Notes: generated by a model not told the origin, from the letters alone. Counted from the first letter of the stretch, positions 16,717 to 26,279 are shown. The stretch: 64,000 bases of DNA from Roseococcus pinisoli (GCF_018413645.1 NZ_JAHCDA010000005.1:124001-188000), one strand, 5' to 3'. Program-made: numbers and translations.

Positions 16717-17330
16717 GCGAGCCTCGGCAGGTGGCGCTGCACCGCGCCCAGGGCCTGATCCAGCGCCAGGGCCAGGGCGGTGACCAGGAAGGCGCCCACC
16801 AGGATCTTCTCCGTATGCCCCTGGTCGAGCCCCGTGAGGATCAGCGTGCCCAACCCGCCGGCGCTGATATAGGCGGCGACGGTGGCGGCGGAGACGACGG
16901 TGACAGAAGCGACGCGAAGCCCGCCAATCATCACCGGCAGGGCCAAGGGCAGCTCGACGCGCCAGCGCCGCTGCCAGGGGCTGAGGCCCATGCCCGTCGC
17001 GGCCTCCTTCACGGGCGCCGGCACAGCGGCGATGCCGGCGACGATGGCGCGCAGCAGAACCGGAAGCGCATAGGTCGCCAGGGCCACGAGGGCCGGGGCG
17101 AAGCCGAGGCCGAGCACCGGCACCAGCAGCGCGAAGACCGCCAGCGTCGGCAGGCTGTAGAGCAGGCTCGCGCTGCCGAGCAGCCAGGCGCTGAGCCGCG
17201 GCCTCCCCGCCGCCAGCAGCCCGAGCGGCAGGGCCAGCACCAGCGCGATGGCGAGCGCCGCGAGCACGAGCTCCAGATGGGTCACCAGGGCGGCCAGGAT
17301 GGTATCGAGGTTCCGGCTGGTCCAGCGCAT
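16713..17330 (-). CDS. ABC transporter permease, OpuCB/ProW type (first)
   Basis: 205 residues. A membrane subunit homologous to its neighbour, with helices such as LVLAALAIALVLALPLGLLAA, LLYSLPTLAVFALLVPVLGLGFAPALVAL and VSAATVAAYISAGGLGTLIL. The EAA loop VPAPVKEAATGMGLSPWQRRWRVELPLALPVMIGGLR is well preserved. The ATG overlaps the stop of the substrate-binding gene by one base. Two separate permeases and a separate soluble receptor distinguish the system from the fused EgtU of Firmicutes and Helicobacter. Confidence 0.87.
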   Translation of the reverse strand: MRWTSRNLDTILAALVTHLELVLAALAIALVLALPLGLLAAGRPRLSAWLLGSASLLYSLPTLAVFALLVPVLGLGFAPALVALATYALPVLLRAIVAGIAAVPAPVKEAATGMGLSPWQRRWRVELPLALPVMIGGLRVASVTVVSAATVAAYISAGGLGTLILTGLDQGHTEKILVGAFLVTALALALDQALGAVQRHLPRLA

Positions 17331-18211
17331 CAGGTGGGGTTCCGGGCGGCGAGGAAACGCCGGGTGACCTCGCGCGGCTCGTCGCCATCCTGGTCGACCT
17401 CGCGGTTCAACCGCTGCATCACCGCATTGTCCAGCCGCTGGCTGACCGCGGCCAGGGGCGCTTCAATGCCGGGCGTGTCGCGCAGGGTCGCGCCACGGAT
17501 CACGGCGCAGAGCTGGTAGGCGGGCCAGAGCCCGCGATCGTCGTGAAGCGAGGTGTAGCCGCCCACGGCGATCTGCCAGTCGGTGGCGTAGGCGTTCACG
17601 ACATCCGCCTGGCCATGCGCGAGCGCCGCGTAGCGGAGGCCGAGCGCGGCGAACTGCCGGAAGCGCCGGAACTGCATCCCGTAAACCCGGCGCAGACCGG
17701 GCAGGCCGTCCGCCCGGTCGGCGAATTCATTCCCGGCCGCGAGGGTGAGCTTCGGCGCCTCCCGGGCGAGATCCGACAGCGTGGCGAGGTTGAGCCGCCG
17801 TGCCGTGGCCGCGGTGACCAGGAGCGCATTGCCGTTGTCGATGCCGGAGGGGGCGATCCAGTCCAGATCGAAGCGCGCGGTATAGCCGGCCCGGACCTTC
17901 GCAAGGACGCCGTCAGGAGTGCCCTCCGGAGGCTCCTGCAGCACCACGCCGAGGCCGGTGCCGGTGTACTCCGGATAAAGGTCGATTTCGCCGCTCAGCA
18001 ACGCGCTCTGCGCGATGGCGGTGCCGCCGAGGTTGAACCGCCGCTCGACGGTCGCGCCCCAGGCCTCCAAGGTTTGGGCATAGAGCTCGCCGACGATGAG
18101 CTGCTCGGTGAAGTTCTTGGAGCCGACGCGAAGCCGCGGACTGGCGCCTGCCGCGGTGGGCAACAGCCAAGGCAGTGAGAGCGAGGCGCGCCGCGTGAAG
18201 GTCACCGCCAC
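17330..18211 (-). CDS. Substrate-binding protein of an OpuC/OsmF-type ABC importer
   Basis: 293 residues. Exported periplasmic receptor with a twin-arginine-like leader (TRRASLSLPWLLPTAAGA) and the OpuAC fold, recognised by LRVGSKNFTEQLIVGELYAQTLEAWG, the segment GGTAIAQSALLSGEIDLYPEYTGTGL, and VVNAYATDWQIAVGGYTSLHDDRGLWPAYQL near the C-terminus. This is the glycine betaine/choline/carnitine class, in which aromatic residues box a trimethylammonium group. Ergothioneine is also a trimethylammonium compound and its synthesis genes are adjacent, so it is a candidate ligand. First gene of the minus-strand operon with two permeases and the ATPase. Confidence 0.85.
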   Translation of the reverse strand: MAVTFTRRASLSLPWLLPTAAGASPRLRVGSKNFTEQLIVGELYAQTLEAWGATVERRFNLGGTAIAQSALLSGEIDLYPEYTGTGLGVVLQEPPEGTPDGVLAKVRAGYTARFDLDWIAPSGIDNGNALLVTAATARRLNLATLSDLAREAPKLTLAAGNEFADRADGLPGLRRVYGMQFRRFRQFAALGLRYAALAHGQADVVNAYATDWQIAVGGYTSLHDDRGLWPAYQLCAVIRGATLRDTPGIEAPLAAVSQRLDNAVMQRLNREVDQDGDEPREVTRRFLAARNPT

Positions 18212-18312
18212 ATCCTATCGGAAGGGACGCGGGTTTCCAGGCAAAGGTTTCGGGGCGGGCTTAAGCGGTAGCTGAGCGCTCCGGCTTTAACGTCTTGCCC
18301 CCCAACGGCGAA

Positions 18313-18334
18313 ACGGCGGGGAAGTCCCCGCCGT
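18313..18334 (-). terminator. Hairpin downstream of the autotransporter
   Basis: A perfect 9-bp GC stem (ACGGCGGGG / CCCCGCCGT) with the tetraloop AAGT, in the 193-bp gap between the autotransporter and the transporter operon, which run in the same direction. No long U-tract on either strand. It would separate the two minus-strand units. Confidence 0.5.
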
Positions 18335-18369
18335 CGCACTTCCCGAAGCCGGGTCCTATTACCGATGGC

Positions 18370-18398
18370 GCGGCAGCCTGCTCCCGCAGGCACGCCGC
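18370..18398 (-). terminator. Hairpin directly after the autotransporter stop
   Basis: Inner stem GCCTGC/GCAGGC (18376-18381 with 18386-18391, tetraloop TCCC) and outer stem GCGGC/GCCGC (18370-18374 with 18394-18398). It ends 6 bases from the autotransporter stop codon, in the position of a 3' end structure. No U-tract. Confidence 0.45.
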
Positions 18399-18404
18399 TT
18401 CCTT

Positions 18405-21400
18405 TCAGAACCGCCAGCTCAGATTGCCGCGCACGCCATGGGCCTGCGCCTGGTCGCCGATCTGGCCGGTGTAGGAAACCGCCACCGTGAGGCCGCGGCC
18501 GATGGCCGTGGAGATACCCGTCTCGACGATCGCGGCATCGCGGCCGATCGGCGCACCCGTCACCGTGAACGGATCGCCGCCGGCGAAAGCCATCGTGGCG
18601 GTCGGGCGAACGTCGCCCCAGGCACGGCGCCAGCCGAGCATGCCAGTCGCCGTCAGGTCGAGGCCGCCGAGCGCGAAGGAGGTGGCGCCGCGGAGGCCGA
18701 GGGTCGCGAAGGCCACCCCCATGTCGTCGCTTCCCGACCGGAGCGCGGCGGCGCCGCCCTGCTCGGTGAAGCTGTCGGTATGGACATTCACATAGGCCAG
18801 GCCGGCGAAGGGCTCGAGCGCCACCCGGCCGAGATCGACGCGGTAGCCCAGCTCGCCGAAGGCCTGCGCCGTTCCGGCATTGTGGCGGCCGCGCAGCCGG
18901 TCGGAGTAGCCGGTGAAGGCGACGTTCCGCCGCATACCGACATCGCTCCAGCTATAGGCCGCACCGAGGCGAAGGCCGAGCTGCCCCCATTGCGTGCCGC
19001 CGTAGAGGCCGAGATGGAAGTTGTCCGCCTCGCCGGAAGAGCGACGGTCGCCGACGTTGAAGGTGGAGCGGCTGTAGCCGGAGAGCAGGCCGACGCGCCA
19101 CTTGCCGCCGAGCACCGGCGCATCGGCACCCACGAGGATACCGCCGACGTTATGGGAAACCCGGGCAGCGCCGCCGGAAGCACCGAGATGCCCCCAGGCG
19201 CCGAAGCCCTGCGCCCATACGGCGGTGCGCTCCGTCGTCGCCGAAGCGGGCACGAAGCCTCGCCCCCCGGCCGGGCCGGCATAGGCCATGACCGGACCGC
19301 CGGTGGCCGAAACGCCCCCGAAGGCAGCGCGGATGCGATCCATGCCGGCGGCGCGCACGAAGCGGCTGTCGTCGATCAGCACGCCCTTCGAGGAAGCATG
19401 CGCCTCGCCTGAGAGCTGGTCGAAGGCCGAGCGGGCCGCGCCTGCATTGAGCTGGACCACGGCGTTATGGAGCGGCCCGCCGGTCAGCGTGTCCAGGCCC
19501 GTGGCCGCCGTCCGCTGGTTGCCCGTCGCGGCGACGGAGGCGAAGGCCACCGCATTCCGCTCCAGGGTCAGGTAGACGTTGTTCGTGTCGTAGCTGAGCA
19601 TCGGCGTCAGGAAGGTGAAGTCGGAGGCGATCGCCGGGTTGAAGGCCCCGGCCACGCCGCCCGCCGCCGTCAGCACGGTGTAGCGGGTCGAGAGGCTCCA
19701 GCCGCCCGTGGCGCGCACCGCGACGCCCGCACCGCCGTCGATGGCGGCCGCCTGCGTCACCCGCACCAGGTCGCTGCGGCCCCGCGCATCGACGTCGACC
19801 GCGTAGGTCGCGCCAGCCTCGAGACGCAGCCCGCCCTTCACCGTCAGGGTGCCGATCGCGCCGTTGCCGGGCGACAGGGCACCGCCTGCGGCGACGGTCG
19901 TCGTTCCGACCGTGCCCGCACCAGCGAGCGTGGCGCCGCGCGCCACGGCGAGCGTGCCGCCGAGCGTGCCGTCCACCGCCAGGGTGCCGGCCGCCACCTC
20001 GGTGAGGCCGGTATAGGCCGAGCTGTCGCCGCTCAGCGTCAGTCGTCCGGCGCCGACCTGGCGCAGCAGCCCCGCGCCCGAGATGGCGCCGGCATAGCTG
20101 GTCACGTCCGACCGGTTGAAGGTGAGCGTGCCGTTGGCCACGACGTCACTGGCGATGCTGCCGCGCGTGCCGCCATCGCCGACCATCAGGGCCGCGCCTG
20201 CGCCGAGGGCAATGCCGCCGGTGAAGCTGTTCTCGCCGGTCAGGGTCTGGGCGCCGCCCGTCAGCAGCAGCCCGCCGGTGCCGGAGATGACGCCGGCGAA
20301 GGTGTCGTGCGCCGCGCTCAGGCTAAGCGTCCGCGCGCCGAGGACGACCGCGCCCGAGCCCCCCAGCGAGGTGAGCGAGGCTCCCGCATCGGCGGCGGAG
20401 ATGTCGAAGGTGCCGTTGTCGACCAGGCGGCCCACGATGGCGCCGCTCCCCACCAGCGCCAGCGTGCCGGCCTCGATCACCGTGCCGCCGGTGTAGGTAT
20501 TGGCGGCGGTCAGGATCAGCGTGCCCTGGCCCGTCTTGACGATGTCGCCCGGCGCCGTGCCGTCGGAGATGACGCCGCTGATCGTCGCGGTCTGCCCGGT
20601 GATGACATCGATATAGGGATCACCTGAGACGGTGATCGCATTGCTGATCGTCTGGCTGCCGGAGAAGCCGATCGCGGTGCCCTCCGCCATGGCGAGCGTA
20701 CCGGTGCCGAGCGCCCCGTCGGCACCGATCAGGATCGCACCGCTGTTGAGGTCGGTGCCGCCCGAATAGCTATTGTCCGCCGTCAGCGCCAGCACGCCGT
20801 TGCTGTTCTGGACGACCGCGCCGGTGCCCGAGATCGTCCCCGCGACGGTGACCACGCCCATGCGGTCGAAGGCGAGCGTCCCGTCGTTGACGACGTTGCC
20901 GACGATGCTGCCGGCCGTGCCGCCATTGCCGATCTGCAGCGTGCCGGAGGTGATCATGGTGCCGCCGGTATGGGTGTTGTCGCCGGTGAGGACCAGGGTG
21001 CCGCCGCCGTTCACGGCCAGCGCACCGCCGCCGGAGATCGCGCCCGCCTGCAGGGCGGTGTCCCCGGAACCGAGGGTCGCGGTCACCGTCGAGCCGGTGG
21101 TGACGCCGATGGCATTCGCGACAGTGACGCCGCCGGCATATTGCAGCCCCGCATCGCCCACCACCTGCACGCTGCCCGAGCCCAGCGTGGTGTCGCTGGT
21201 CAGATCGACGGTCACGCCCGAAAGCACGGTGTTGCCGCTGAAGCCCGAATTATTGCCGCTGAGGCGCAGAAGGCCGTCTCCCGTCAGGGCATAGGTGCCG
21301 CCGCCGGAGAGATTGCCGCTCTGGGTCGCTTCACCGGTGGCCACATGCAGGTTCACCGCACCGGCGATGATCAGGGCATTCGCGACGTCGATCCCATTGG

Positions 21401-24400
21401 CATAGGCGAGGGTCGTGCCATCGCCTAGCGTGATCGTCCCGGTGCCCGCGGCGGCCGAGGTGAGCAGGCTCAGCTCGCCCGCTGCGACGATGGTGCCGCC
21501 GGAGTAGCTGCTGTCCTGCGTGAGCGTCAGCCGCCCCGCGCCCGCCTTCTCCACCGCGCCGGTTCCGGAGATGGCGCCCGTGAAGATCACGTCGTCGGCG
21601 CGGTAGAAGGCGAGCGTGCCGCCATTGGCGACATTGCCGGCGATGCTGCCCGTGGCGCCGCCGTTGCCGAGCTGCAGCGTCGCGCCGGTGGAAATGGCCG
21701 TGCCGCCGGCATAGCTGTTCGTGCCGGACAGGATCTGGGTCCCGCCGGTGACGGCAAACCCGCCGGCGCCGTTGATGGCGCCGGAGAAGGTATCCGCCGC
21801 CGCGGTGAGGGCAAGGGTCTGCGTGCCGAGCGTCACGCTGCCGCCGCCGGCGAGGCTGCGGAGCGAAGCGCCGGAGGTCCCGGAAATGTCGAGGGTGCCG
21901 TCGGAGGCCACTCGGCTGGAAGCGGCGATGCCGCCCGCGCCGGCCAGGAACAGGCTGCTGCCGGCGGCGATATTGGTCTCGCCGGTGAAGGTATTCGCTG
22001 CCGTAAGGGTGAGCGAGCCCGCACCGCGTTGGGCCAGCCCGCCGGTGCCGGAGACGACACCGCCAAAAGAGATGGCGGCCGCGCGGTCGAAGGCGAGCGT
22101 GCCGGCCGTGGCGACGTCGCCGAGGAGGCTGCCGCCATTGCCGATCCGCAGCGTGCCGGAGGCGATGGTGGTGCCGCCGGTATAGGTGTTGGCACCCGTC
22201 AGGGTCAGCTCGCTGGCGCCAGCCTTGATCAGGTGGCCGCCGCCCGAGAGAACGCCGGACCAGGTGGCGCCGAAGCCGGCAGTGTCGATCGTGGAGCTGG
22301 TGCCAGCAACCAGCGTCGCATCCACACCCGTCGTCAGGGTCGAACCGATCGCCCGGATCGTACCGCCGCCGAGATTGAAGGCATAGCTGCCGGTGGCCGC
22401 GCTGGCGCCGCCGCCATAGCGGCCCTCCAGGCTGGTGCCGCCGATCTCCAGCACGCCGCCGGTCAGGTTGTAGGTGCCGCTGCCGTAACCGCCGAGATAA
22501 AGGTTGGACTCGTCCACGAACCGCAGGGTGCCGCCGGACTGGTTGATGACGCCGGTGCTGTTGGTGACGCCGGGATTGCTGGCGTCCCGATCGCCGATCA
22601 CCAGGAAGCCGCGGCTGTCCGGCGTGGGCCGCACTTCGACCAGGGCCGTGCCGCTGATCTCGAGCTCGCCATGGCCCGCGGGGTTGGCGCCGGCATTGCG
22701 GCCGAGGGAATGGCTGGCGCCCGAGATCAGCAACGCGCCACCGCTGATGGCGTAGCGGCCGGTGCCGCCCTGGTTGCCGATGTTCAGGGAGGCGCAGCTG
22801 GCGGTAAGGCAGGTGGAGGAGAGCCTAACCTCGCCGCCGCTCTGCTCGACCAGGCCCGAGCCGCCCCAGTCGCCGACCTGCAGCGCCGTCCCGAAGCTGA
22901 TGGTGCCGCCGGAGACGAGTAGCCGACCGCTATTGGGCGTACCGCTGGTCGTACCGCTGCCGACCGCGAGGTAGTCGACCACCGTATTGCCGGAGGTCTG
23001 CGCCAGAGTGCCGCCCAGCACATAGGCCTCGCCGCCGCTGATGGTGGCACCGTCGATGGTGAGTGTGCCGGTGCCGCCCTTGGCGAACCTGCCGTAGAGC
23101 GCATCCCAGCCCGTGCCGCCATTGCGGATCGTGCCGGAGAAGGCGCTGTCGGTGTTGTCGGTACCGACGATCAGGAGGTTGGTGCCGCTGATCACCTCGC
23201 CTGAGCCGGACAGGCTCCCGAGCATGATGTCGGCACGCCCCCCGCCCGAGGTGGCGCCCGACAGATCGACGACGCCGTCATTGGTCAGCCTGGCATTGGC
23301 GCCGATGCGGCCGCTGCCGGTCAGCGCCAGCGTGCCGCCGCTGATCGTCGTGGTGCCGGTATAGGTATTGGCCGCCGTCAGCGTCAGCGTGCCGCCACCG
23401 GCCTTGATGAGCGCGCCGTCCCCGGAGAGGACGCCGCCCCATTGCGCAGCGAGGCCGTTCGTGTCGAGGGTGAACTGGGTCCCGGATTGCAGCGTCGCCG
23501 CATGGGCGGTGGTCAGGGCACTGTCCTGCACGCGCAGCGTCGCGGTGCCGAGGTTGAGGGCGCCCGTGCCGGAAATGCCGTTGGCGCCGCCGACCAGCAG
23601 CGTGCCGCCCTGCAGGTTGTAGGTTCCGACGCCGGCGCCGAAGCGCAAGGTCGCGCCATCGTTGAGGGCGAGAGTGCCGCCCGTCTGATCGATCAGGCCG
23701 GTCGAGCCCGCCGCATTGGCGAGCACAAGATTGCTGGCGATATTCGCCGTGCCGCCGCCGATCCGGAAGTTTCCGGTGCCGCCGGCGGCGTCGCCGAAGA
23801 TGATCTGATTCGAGCCGCCGACATTGAGGACGTTCAGCGTGCCGCCCGTCAGTTCATAGGTGCCGGTGCCACCGCCCGCGACGGCGTTGCTGAGATTGCT
23901 CCCGAAGCGGATGGGATTCATCAGGCCAAGCGTGACGGTGCTGCCCGGGCCGGACTGGCGGATGATGCCGGTCCCGCCCGCATCGCCGACATAGAGCTGG
24001 CCGCCCGAATTGGCACCGGTGGTCATGGTGAAGGCCGCGCTGTCGCGGATCTCCATCTCGCCGCTGCCGCCGCGCGAGCCAATATACATCGTCACGCCGC
24101 CATGGCCGGCATCGAGCTGCGCGTCGCCGCTCAGGTTGTAGGCGCCCTGACCGTCAAAGATGCCGAGGTCGATGGCGCCGCCGCTCTGGAACCTGACGGT
24201 GCCCCCGGCCTGGTCCACGGTGCCGGTGACCCCGGCGCCGCGGCCGATCGCCAGCCCGCCGTAATTCCCGGTGCCGGCAACGACGGGGGTGAATTCAAGC
24301 AACCCGGACGACATGGTCAGGGTGCCGGTGCCGCCAGTGGTGTTGGTCTGACCGCCACCGACCCAGATCCGCCCGATCGAGGAGCCGGCCGTCGGGCCGT

Positions 24401-24791
24401 CGGCGATATTGACGGTGAGCGTGCCGCCATCGATGCGCAGTGCGCCAGTGCCGCCATTGCCGATTTCGATGCGGGAATCCGTGCTGCCATCCACCGTGTT
24501 CATGACGACGGTGGCGCCGCCATGAATGGCAACCGTACCCTCGCCTTCCCGACCGATCACCAGGGTATCCGGCAAGACGCTGCTGCCGGCGGTGTACTCA
24601 CGCACCGCGCCGTTATCGACGACGTCCTCGGCGCGCGCGGCGGCGGAGACCATGGTCAGTGCGGCGGCACCGCAGAGCAGAAGCGCGCGCTTGGAAGGTC
24701 CCTTCCTTCGGATCACGGCGAGCGTCGTATCGAGGCGTGCGATCTCGCGCCGGCACGCGCCGTCCTGCTGCATTTCTGCCTGCGAGTTCAT
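18405..24791 (-). CDS. Giant autotransporter with PATR repeats and C-terminal beta-barrel
   Basis: 2128 residues. Type Va secretion protein: an unusually long leader (basic residues 14-35, hydrophobic ALLLCGAAALTMVSAAARA, cleavage predicted after A54), a passenger of about 1800 residues, and a barrel of about 280 residues from TAVWAQGFGAWGHLG near 1850 to the terminal phenylalanine in NLSWRF. The passenger contains glycine-rich beta-helix repeats; at least ten fit the autotransporter-associated pattern TLTLT-x-NTYTGGT-x-I-x-x-GTL, especially from residue 460 on. ATG 24791 is chosen because GAGGGA lies 9 nt upstream; the longer start at 24863 adds an unlikely segment. No protease or esterase motif was seen, so adhesion or biofilm is only a guess. 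Not linked to neighbours. Confidence 0.88.
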   Translation of the reverse strand: MNSQAEMQQDGACRREIARLDTTLAVIRRKGPSKRALLLCGAAALTMVSAAARAEDVVDNGAVREYTAGSSVLPDTLVIGREGEGTVAIHGGATVVMNTVDGSTDSRIEIGNGGTGALRIDGGTLTVNIADGPTAGSSIGRIWVGGGQTNTTGGTGTLTMSSGLLEFTPVVAGTGNYGGLAIGRGAGVTGTVDQAGGTVRFQSGGAIDLGIFDGQGAYNLSGDAQLDAGHGGVTMYIGSRGGSGEMEIRDSAAFTMTTGANSGGQLYVGDAGGTGIIRQSGPGSTVTLGLMNPIRFGSNLSNAVAGGGTGTYELTGGTLNVLNVGGSNQIIFGDAAGGTGNFRIGGGTANIASNLVLANAAGSTGLIDQTGGTLALNDGATLRFGAGVGTYNLQGGTLLVGGANGISGTGALNLGTATLRVQDSALTTAHAATLQSGTQFTLDTNGLAAQWGGVLSGDGALIKAGGGTLTLTAANTYTGTTTISGGTLALTGSGRIGANARLTNDGVVDLSGATSGGGRADIMLGSLSGSGEVISGTNLLIVGTDNTDSAFSGTIRNGGTGWDALYGRFAKGGTGTLTIDGATISGGEAYVLGGTLAQTSGNTVVDYLAVGSGTTSGTPNSGRLLVSGGTISFGTALQVGDWGGSGLVEQSGGEVRLSSTCLTASCASLNIGNQGGTGRYAISGGALLISGASHSLGRNAGANPAGHGELEISGTALVEVRPTPDSRGFLVIGDRDASNPGVTNSTGVINQSGGTLRFVDESNLYLGGYGSGTYNLTGGVLEIGGTSLEGRYGGGASAATGSYAFNLGGGTIRAIGSTLTTGVDATLVAGTSSTIDTAGFGATWSGVLSGGGHLIKAGASELTLTGANTYTGGTTIASGTLRIGNGGSLLGDVATAGTLAFDRAAAISFGGVVSGTGGLAQRGAGSLTLTAANTFTGETNIAAGSSLFLAGAGGIAASSRVASDGTLDISGTSGASLRSLAGGGSVTLGTQTLALTAAADTFSGAINGAGGFAVTGGTQILSGTNSYAGGTAISTGATLQLGNGGATGSIAGNVANGGTLAFYRADDVIFTGAISGTGAVEKAGAGRLTLTQDSSYSGGTIVAAGELSLLTSAAAGTGTITLGDGTTLAYANGIDVANALIIAGAVNLHVATGEATQSGNLSGGGTYALTGDGLLRLSGNNSGFSGNTVLSGVTVDLTSDTTLGSGSVQVVGDAGLQYAGGVTVANAIGVTTGSTVTATLGSGDTALQAGAISGGGALAVNGGGTLVLTGDNTHTGGTMITSGTLQIGNGGTAGSIVGNVVNDGTLAFDRMGVVTVAGTISGTGAVVQNSNGVLALTADNSYSGGTDLNSGAILIGADGALGTGTLAMAEGTAIGFSGSQTISNAITVSGDPYIDVITGQTATISGVISDGTAPGDIVKTGQGTLILTAANTYTGGTVIEAGTLALVGSGAIVGRLVDNGTFDISAADAGASLTSLGGSGAVVLGARTLSLSAAHDTFAGVISGTGGLLLTGGAQTLTGENSFTGGIALGAGAALMVGDGGTRGSIASDVVANGTLTFNRSDVTSYAGAISGAGLLRQVGAGRLTLSGDSSAYTGLTEVAAGTLAVDGTLGGTLAVARGATLAGAGTVGTTTVAAGGALSPGNGAIGTLTVKGGLRLEAGATYAVDVDARGRSDLVRVTQAAAIDGGAGVAVRATGGWSLSTRYTVLTAAGGVAGAFNPAIASDFTFLTPMLSYDTNNVYLTLERNAVAFASVAATGNQRTAATGLDTLTGGPLHNAVVQLNAGAARSAFDQLSGEAHASSKGVLIDDSRFVRAAGMDRIRAAFGGVSATGGPVMAYAGPAGGRGFVPASATTERTAVWAQGFGAWGHLGASGGAARVSHNVGGILVGADAPVLGGKWRVGLLSGYSRSTFNVGDRRSSGEADNFHLGLYGGTQWGQLGLRLGAAYSWSDVGMRRNVAFTGYSDRLRGRHNAGTAQAFGELGYRVDLGRVALEPFAGLAYVNVHTDSFTEQGGAAALRSGSDDMGVAFATLGLRGATSFALGGLDLTATGMLGWRRAWGDVRPTATMAFAGGDPFTVTGAPIGRDAAIVETGISTAIGRGLTVAVSYTGQIGDQAQAHGVRGNLSWRF

Positions 24792-25391
24792 AGCAACTTG
24801 TCCCTCACTGCCCGCCGCTCGTCTGAGTACCGAGCCGCCGGGAAGTACCGGACCACACGCCACTCAGCCCCACGCAAAGACCGCGGATGAAAATTCATGA
24901 ATATCGCTCGAAGAACGACACAATCATTCTAAGATTATAATGTCGCTAGTCAGAGGATTGGCATCGGTCAAGCCGTTATCATTGTCGATTTCCCCCAGCG
25001 CATTCAGTCGCATACTTTCATCAAACATGTCGGGAATGCGGAAGGAAACTTTCCACTGATGGGCGTCAACGCGGAGCTGTTTTTTGTCCGGATCCAAGCC
25101 TGTTCATCATCGCGAAGTCCGACTGGCTCACGGATGCAACGCTCGCGATCCAAGCGTTGGAGTCGTCAACTGCTTCAGCCGGCGCATCCCTCACGCACTC
25201 CGATACGCTGCATGGACCTCTTTCAAGTCATGGCTATCGGACGCTTGACGCCGTGACGTGCGAGGGCAGTGCGCGCTGCCGCGGAGCGACTGTGAGCCTG
25301 CCGCTTGAGAGCAAGAACCGAGCCCTCAAAAACCCGACCTATTGCACGCCAACAGTCGCCACGGAGGGCGCCGCAGAGCGGCGTCCGTCCA
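24792..25391. other. AT-rich non-coding interval upstream of the autotransporter
   Basis: About 600 bases without a supported gene. The part between 24890 and 25030 is much richer in A/T than the chromosome around it and should contain the autotransporter promoter. It also holds ATTCATGAAT (24893-24902), a perfect 10-bp palindrome. The part from 25040 to 25391 is the 3' side of the LysR gene; small open frames there lack ribosome binding sites. Confidence 0.45.
24934..24939 (-). promoter_or_regulatory. Possible -10 element of the autotransporter promoter
   Basis: Read on the minus strand this is TATAAT, about 140 nt before the autotransporter ATG. No good -35 is at 16-18 nt; a TTGACC lies 26 nt upstream, too far for a standard sigma70 site. 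The same bases also read TATAAT on the plus strand (24936-24941), so direction is not certain. Confidence 0.35.
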
Positions 25392-26279
25392 TCACGTACT
25401 GGACGCCAGATGCTCCACGAGCCGCCTTGCATGCGGCGGCAATCCCGCCAGGCTGCGCACGCAGATACCGAGCCGCCGTTCTGCCCAGGCATCAGTCAGC
25501 GGCACGATCCGGATCTGCGAGACGCGGCGCGCCCGTTCCGCCGCGGTGCGTGGCACCACGCCAATGCCCACCCCCGCCCCCACGAGCCGGCAGATCGCCT
25601 CGAAGCTTCGCACCCGCATGCGCAGCCGCAGCTTCCGGCGCGCGGCAGCCACGTGACGGGACAGGTGTTCCTGGAGGGCCGCATCCTCCGGCTGCCCGAC
25701 GAAATCGAAGCCGAAGGCCTCCGCGAAGGCCACCGCGCGCTTAGCGGCCAGCGGATGGCCCCGCGGCGTCACCAGCACCAGCCGGTCCACGCGGAAGGGC
25801 AGCACCTCCAACCCCGCCGCCGGTGCCCAGTCGGCGATGACGCCGGCATCCGCCTGGCCGCTGGCCACGGCTTCGACGATGGAGGGGCTCGGTCGCTCCT
25901 CCAGCTCGACATCCACGTTGGGGTGCTCGGCGAGCCAGGGCGCCAGGAGCTCGGGCAGGATCTCGCTGAGGGCGGAGGTGTTCGACAGCAGGCGGACATG
26001 CCCGCGCAGCCCGCTTGCATAGTCGTCCAGCTCGCCGCTCATGCGCTCAAGCTGGTCGATCACGGCCTTCGCATGCCGCGCCAGCACCCTGCCCGCCGGA
26101 GAGGGCGAGACGCCGCGCCGCCCGCGCAGCAGCAGCGGCGTGCCCAGCGTCTCCTCCATGCCGCGGATGCGCGCGCTGGCGGAGGCGAGCGCCAGGGCCG
26201 AGCGGTCGGCGCCGCGCGTGATGCTTCCGGCCTCCACTGTCGCGAGGAACAGGCGCAGGTCGGTCAGGTCGAAACGCAT
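25392..26279 (-). CDS. LysR-family transcriptional regulator
   Basis: 295 residues. N-terminal winged helix-turn-helix (DLRLFLATVEAGSITRGADRSALALASASARIRGMEETLGTPLLLRGRRGVSPSPAG in parts, residues 5-60) and a C-terminal effector domain (VRLLSNTSALSEILPELLAPWLAEHPNVDVELEE, then GAGVGIGVVPRTAA). The ATG at 26279 is preceded by AGGAGGG; a longer reading to 26402 crosses the divergent intergenic region and is rejected. It is divergent from an exported hydrolase-like protein and a TauE/SafE permease, the normal arrangement for a LysR regulator and its target. Effector unknown. Confidence 0.9.
   Translation of the reverse strand: MRFDLTDLRLFLATVEAGSITRGADRSALALASASARIRGMEETLGTPLLLRGRRGVSPSPAGRVLARHAKAVIDQLERMSGELDDYASGLRGHVRLLSNTSALSEILPELLAPWLAEHPNVDVELEERPSPSIVEAVASGQADAGVIADWAPAAGLEVLPFRVDRLVLVTPRGHPLAAKRAVAFAEAFGFDFVGQPEDAALQEHLSRHVAAARRKLRLRMRVRSFEAICRLVGAGVGIGVVPRTAAERARRVSQIRIVPLTDAWAERRLGICVRSLAGLPPHARRLVEHLASST

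Noticed and set aside
18405-24791. Tandem repeats inside the autotransporter taken as a CRISPR array or DNA repeat
   Set aside because: Repeats are protein-level, degenerate at DNA level and of uneven length; no constant direct repeats or spacers.
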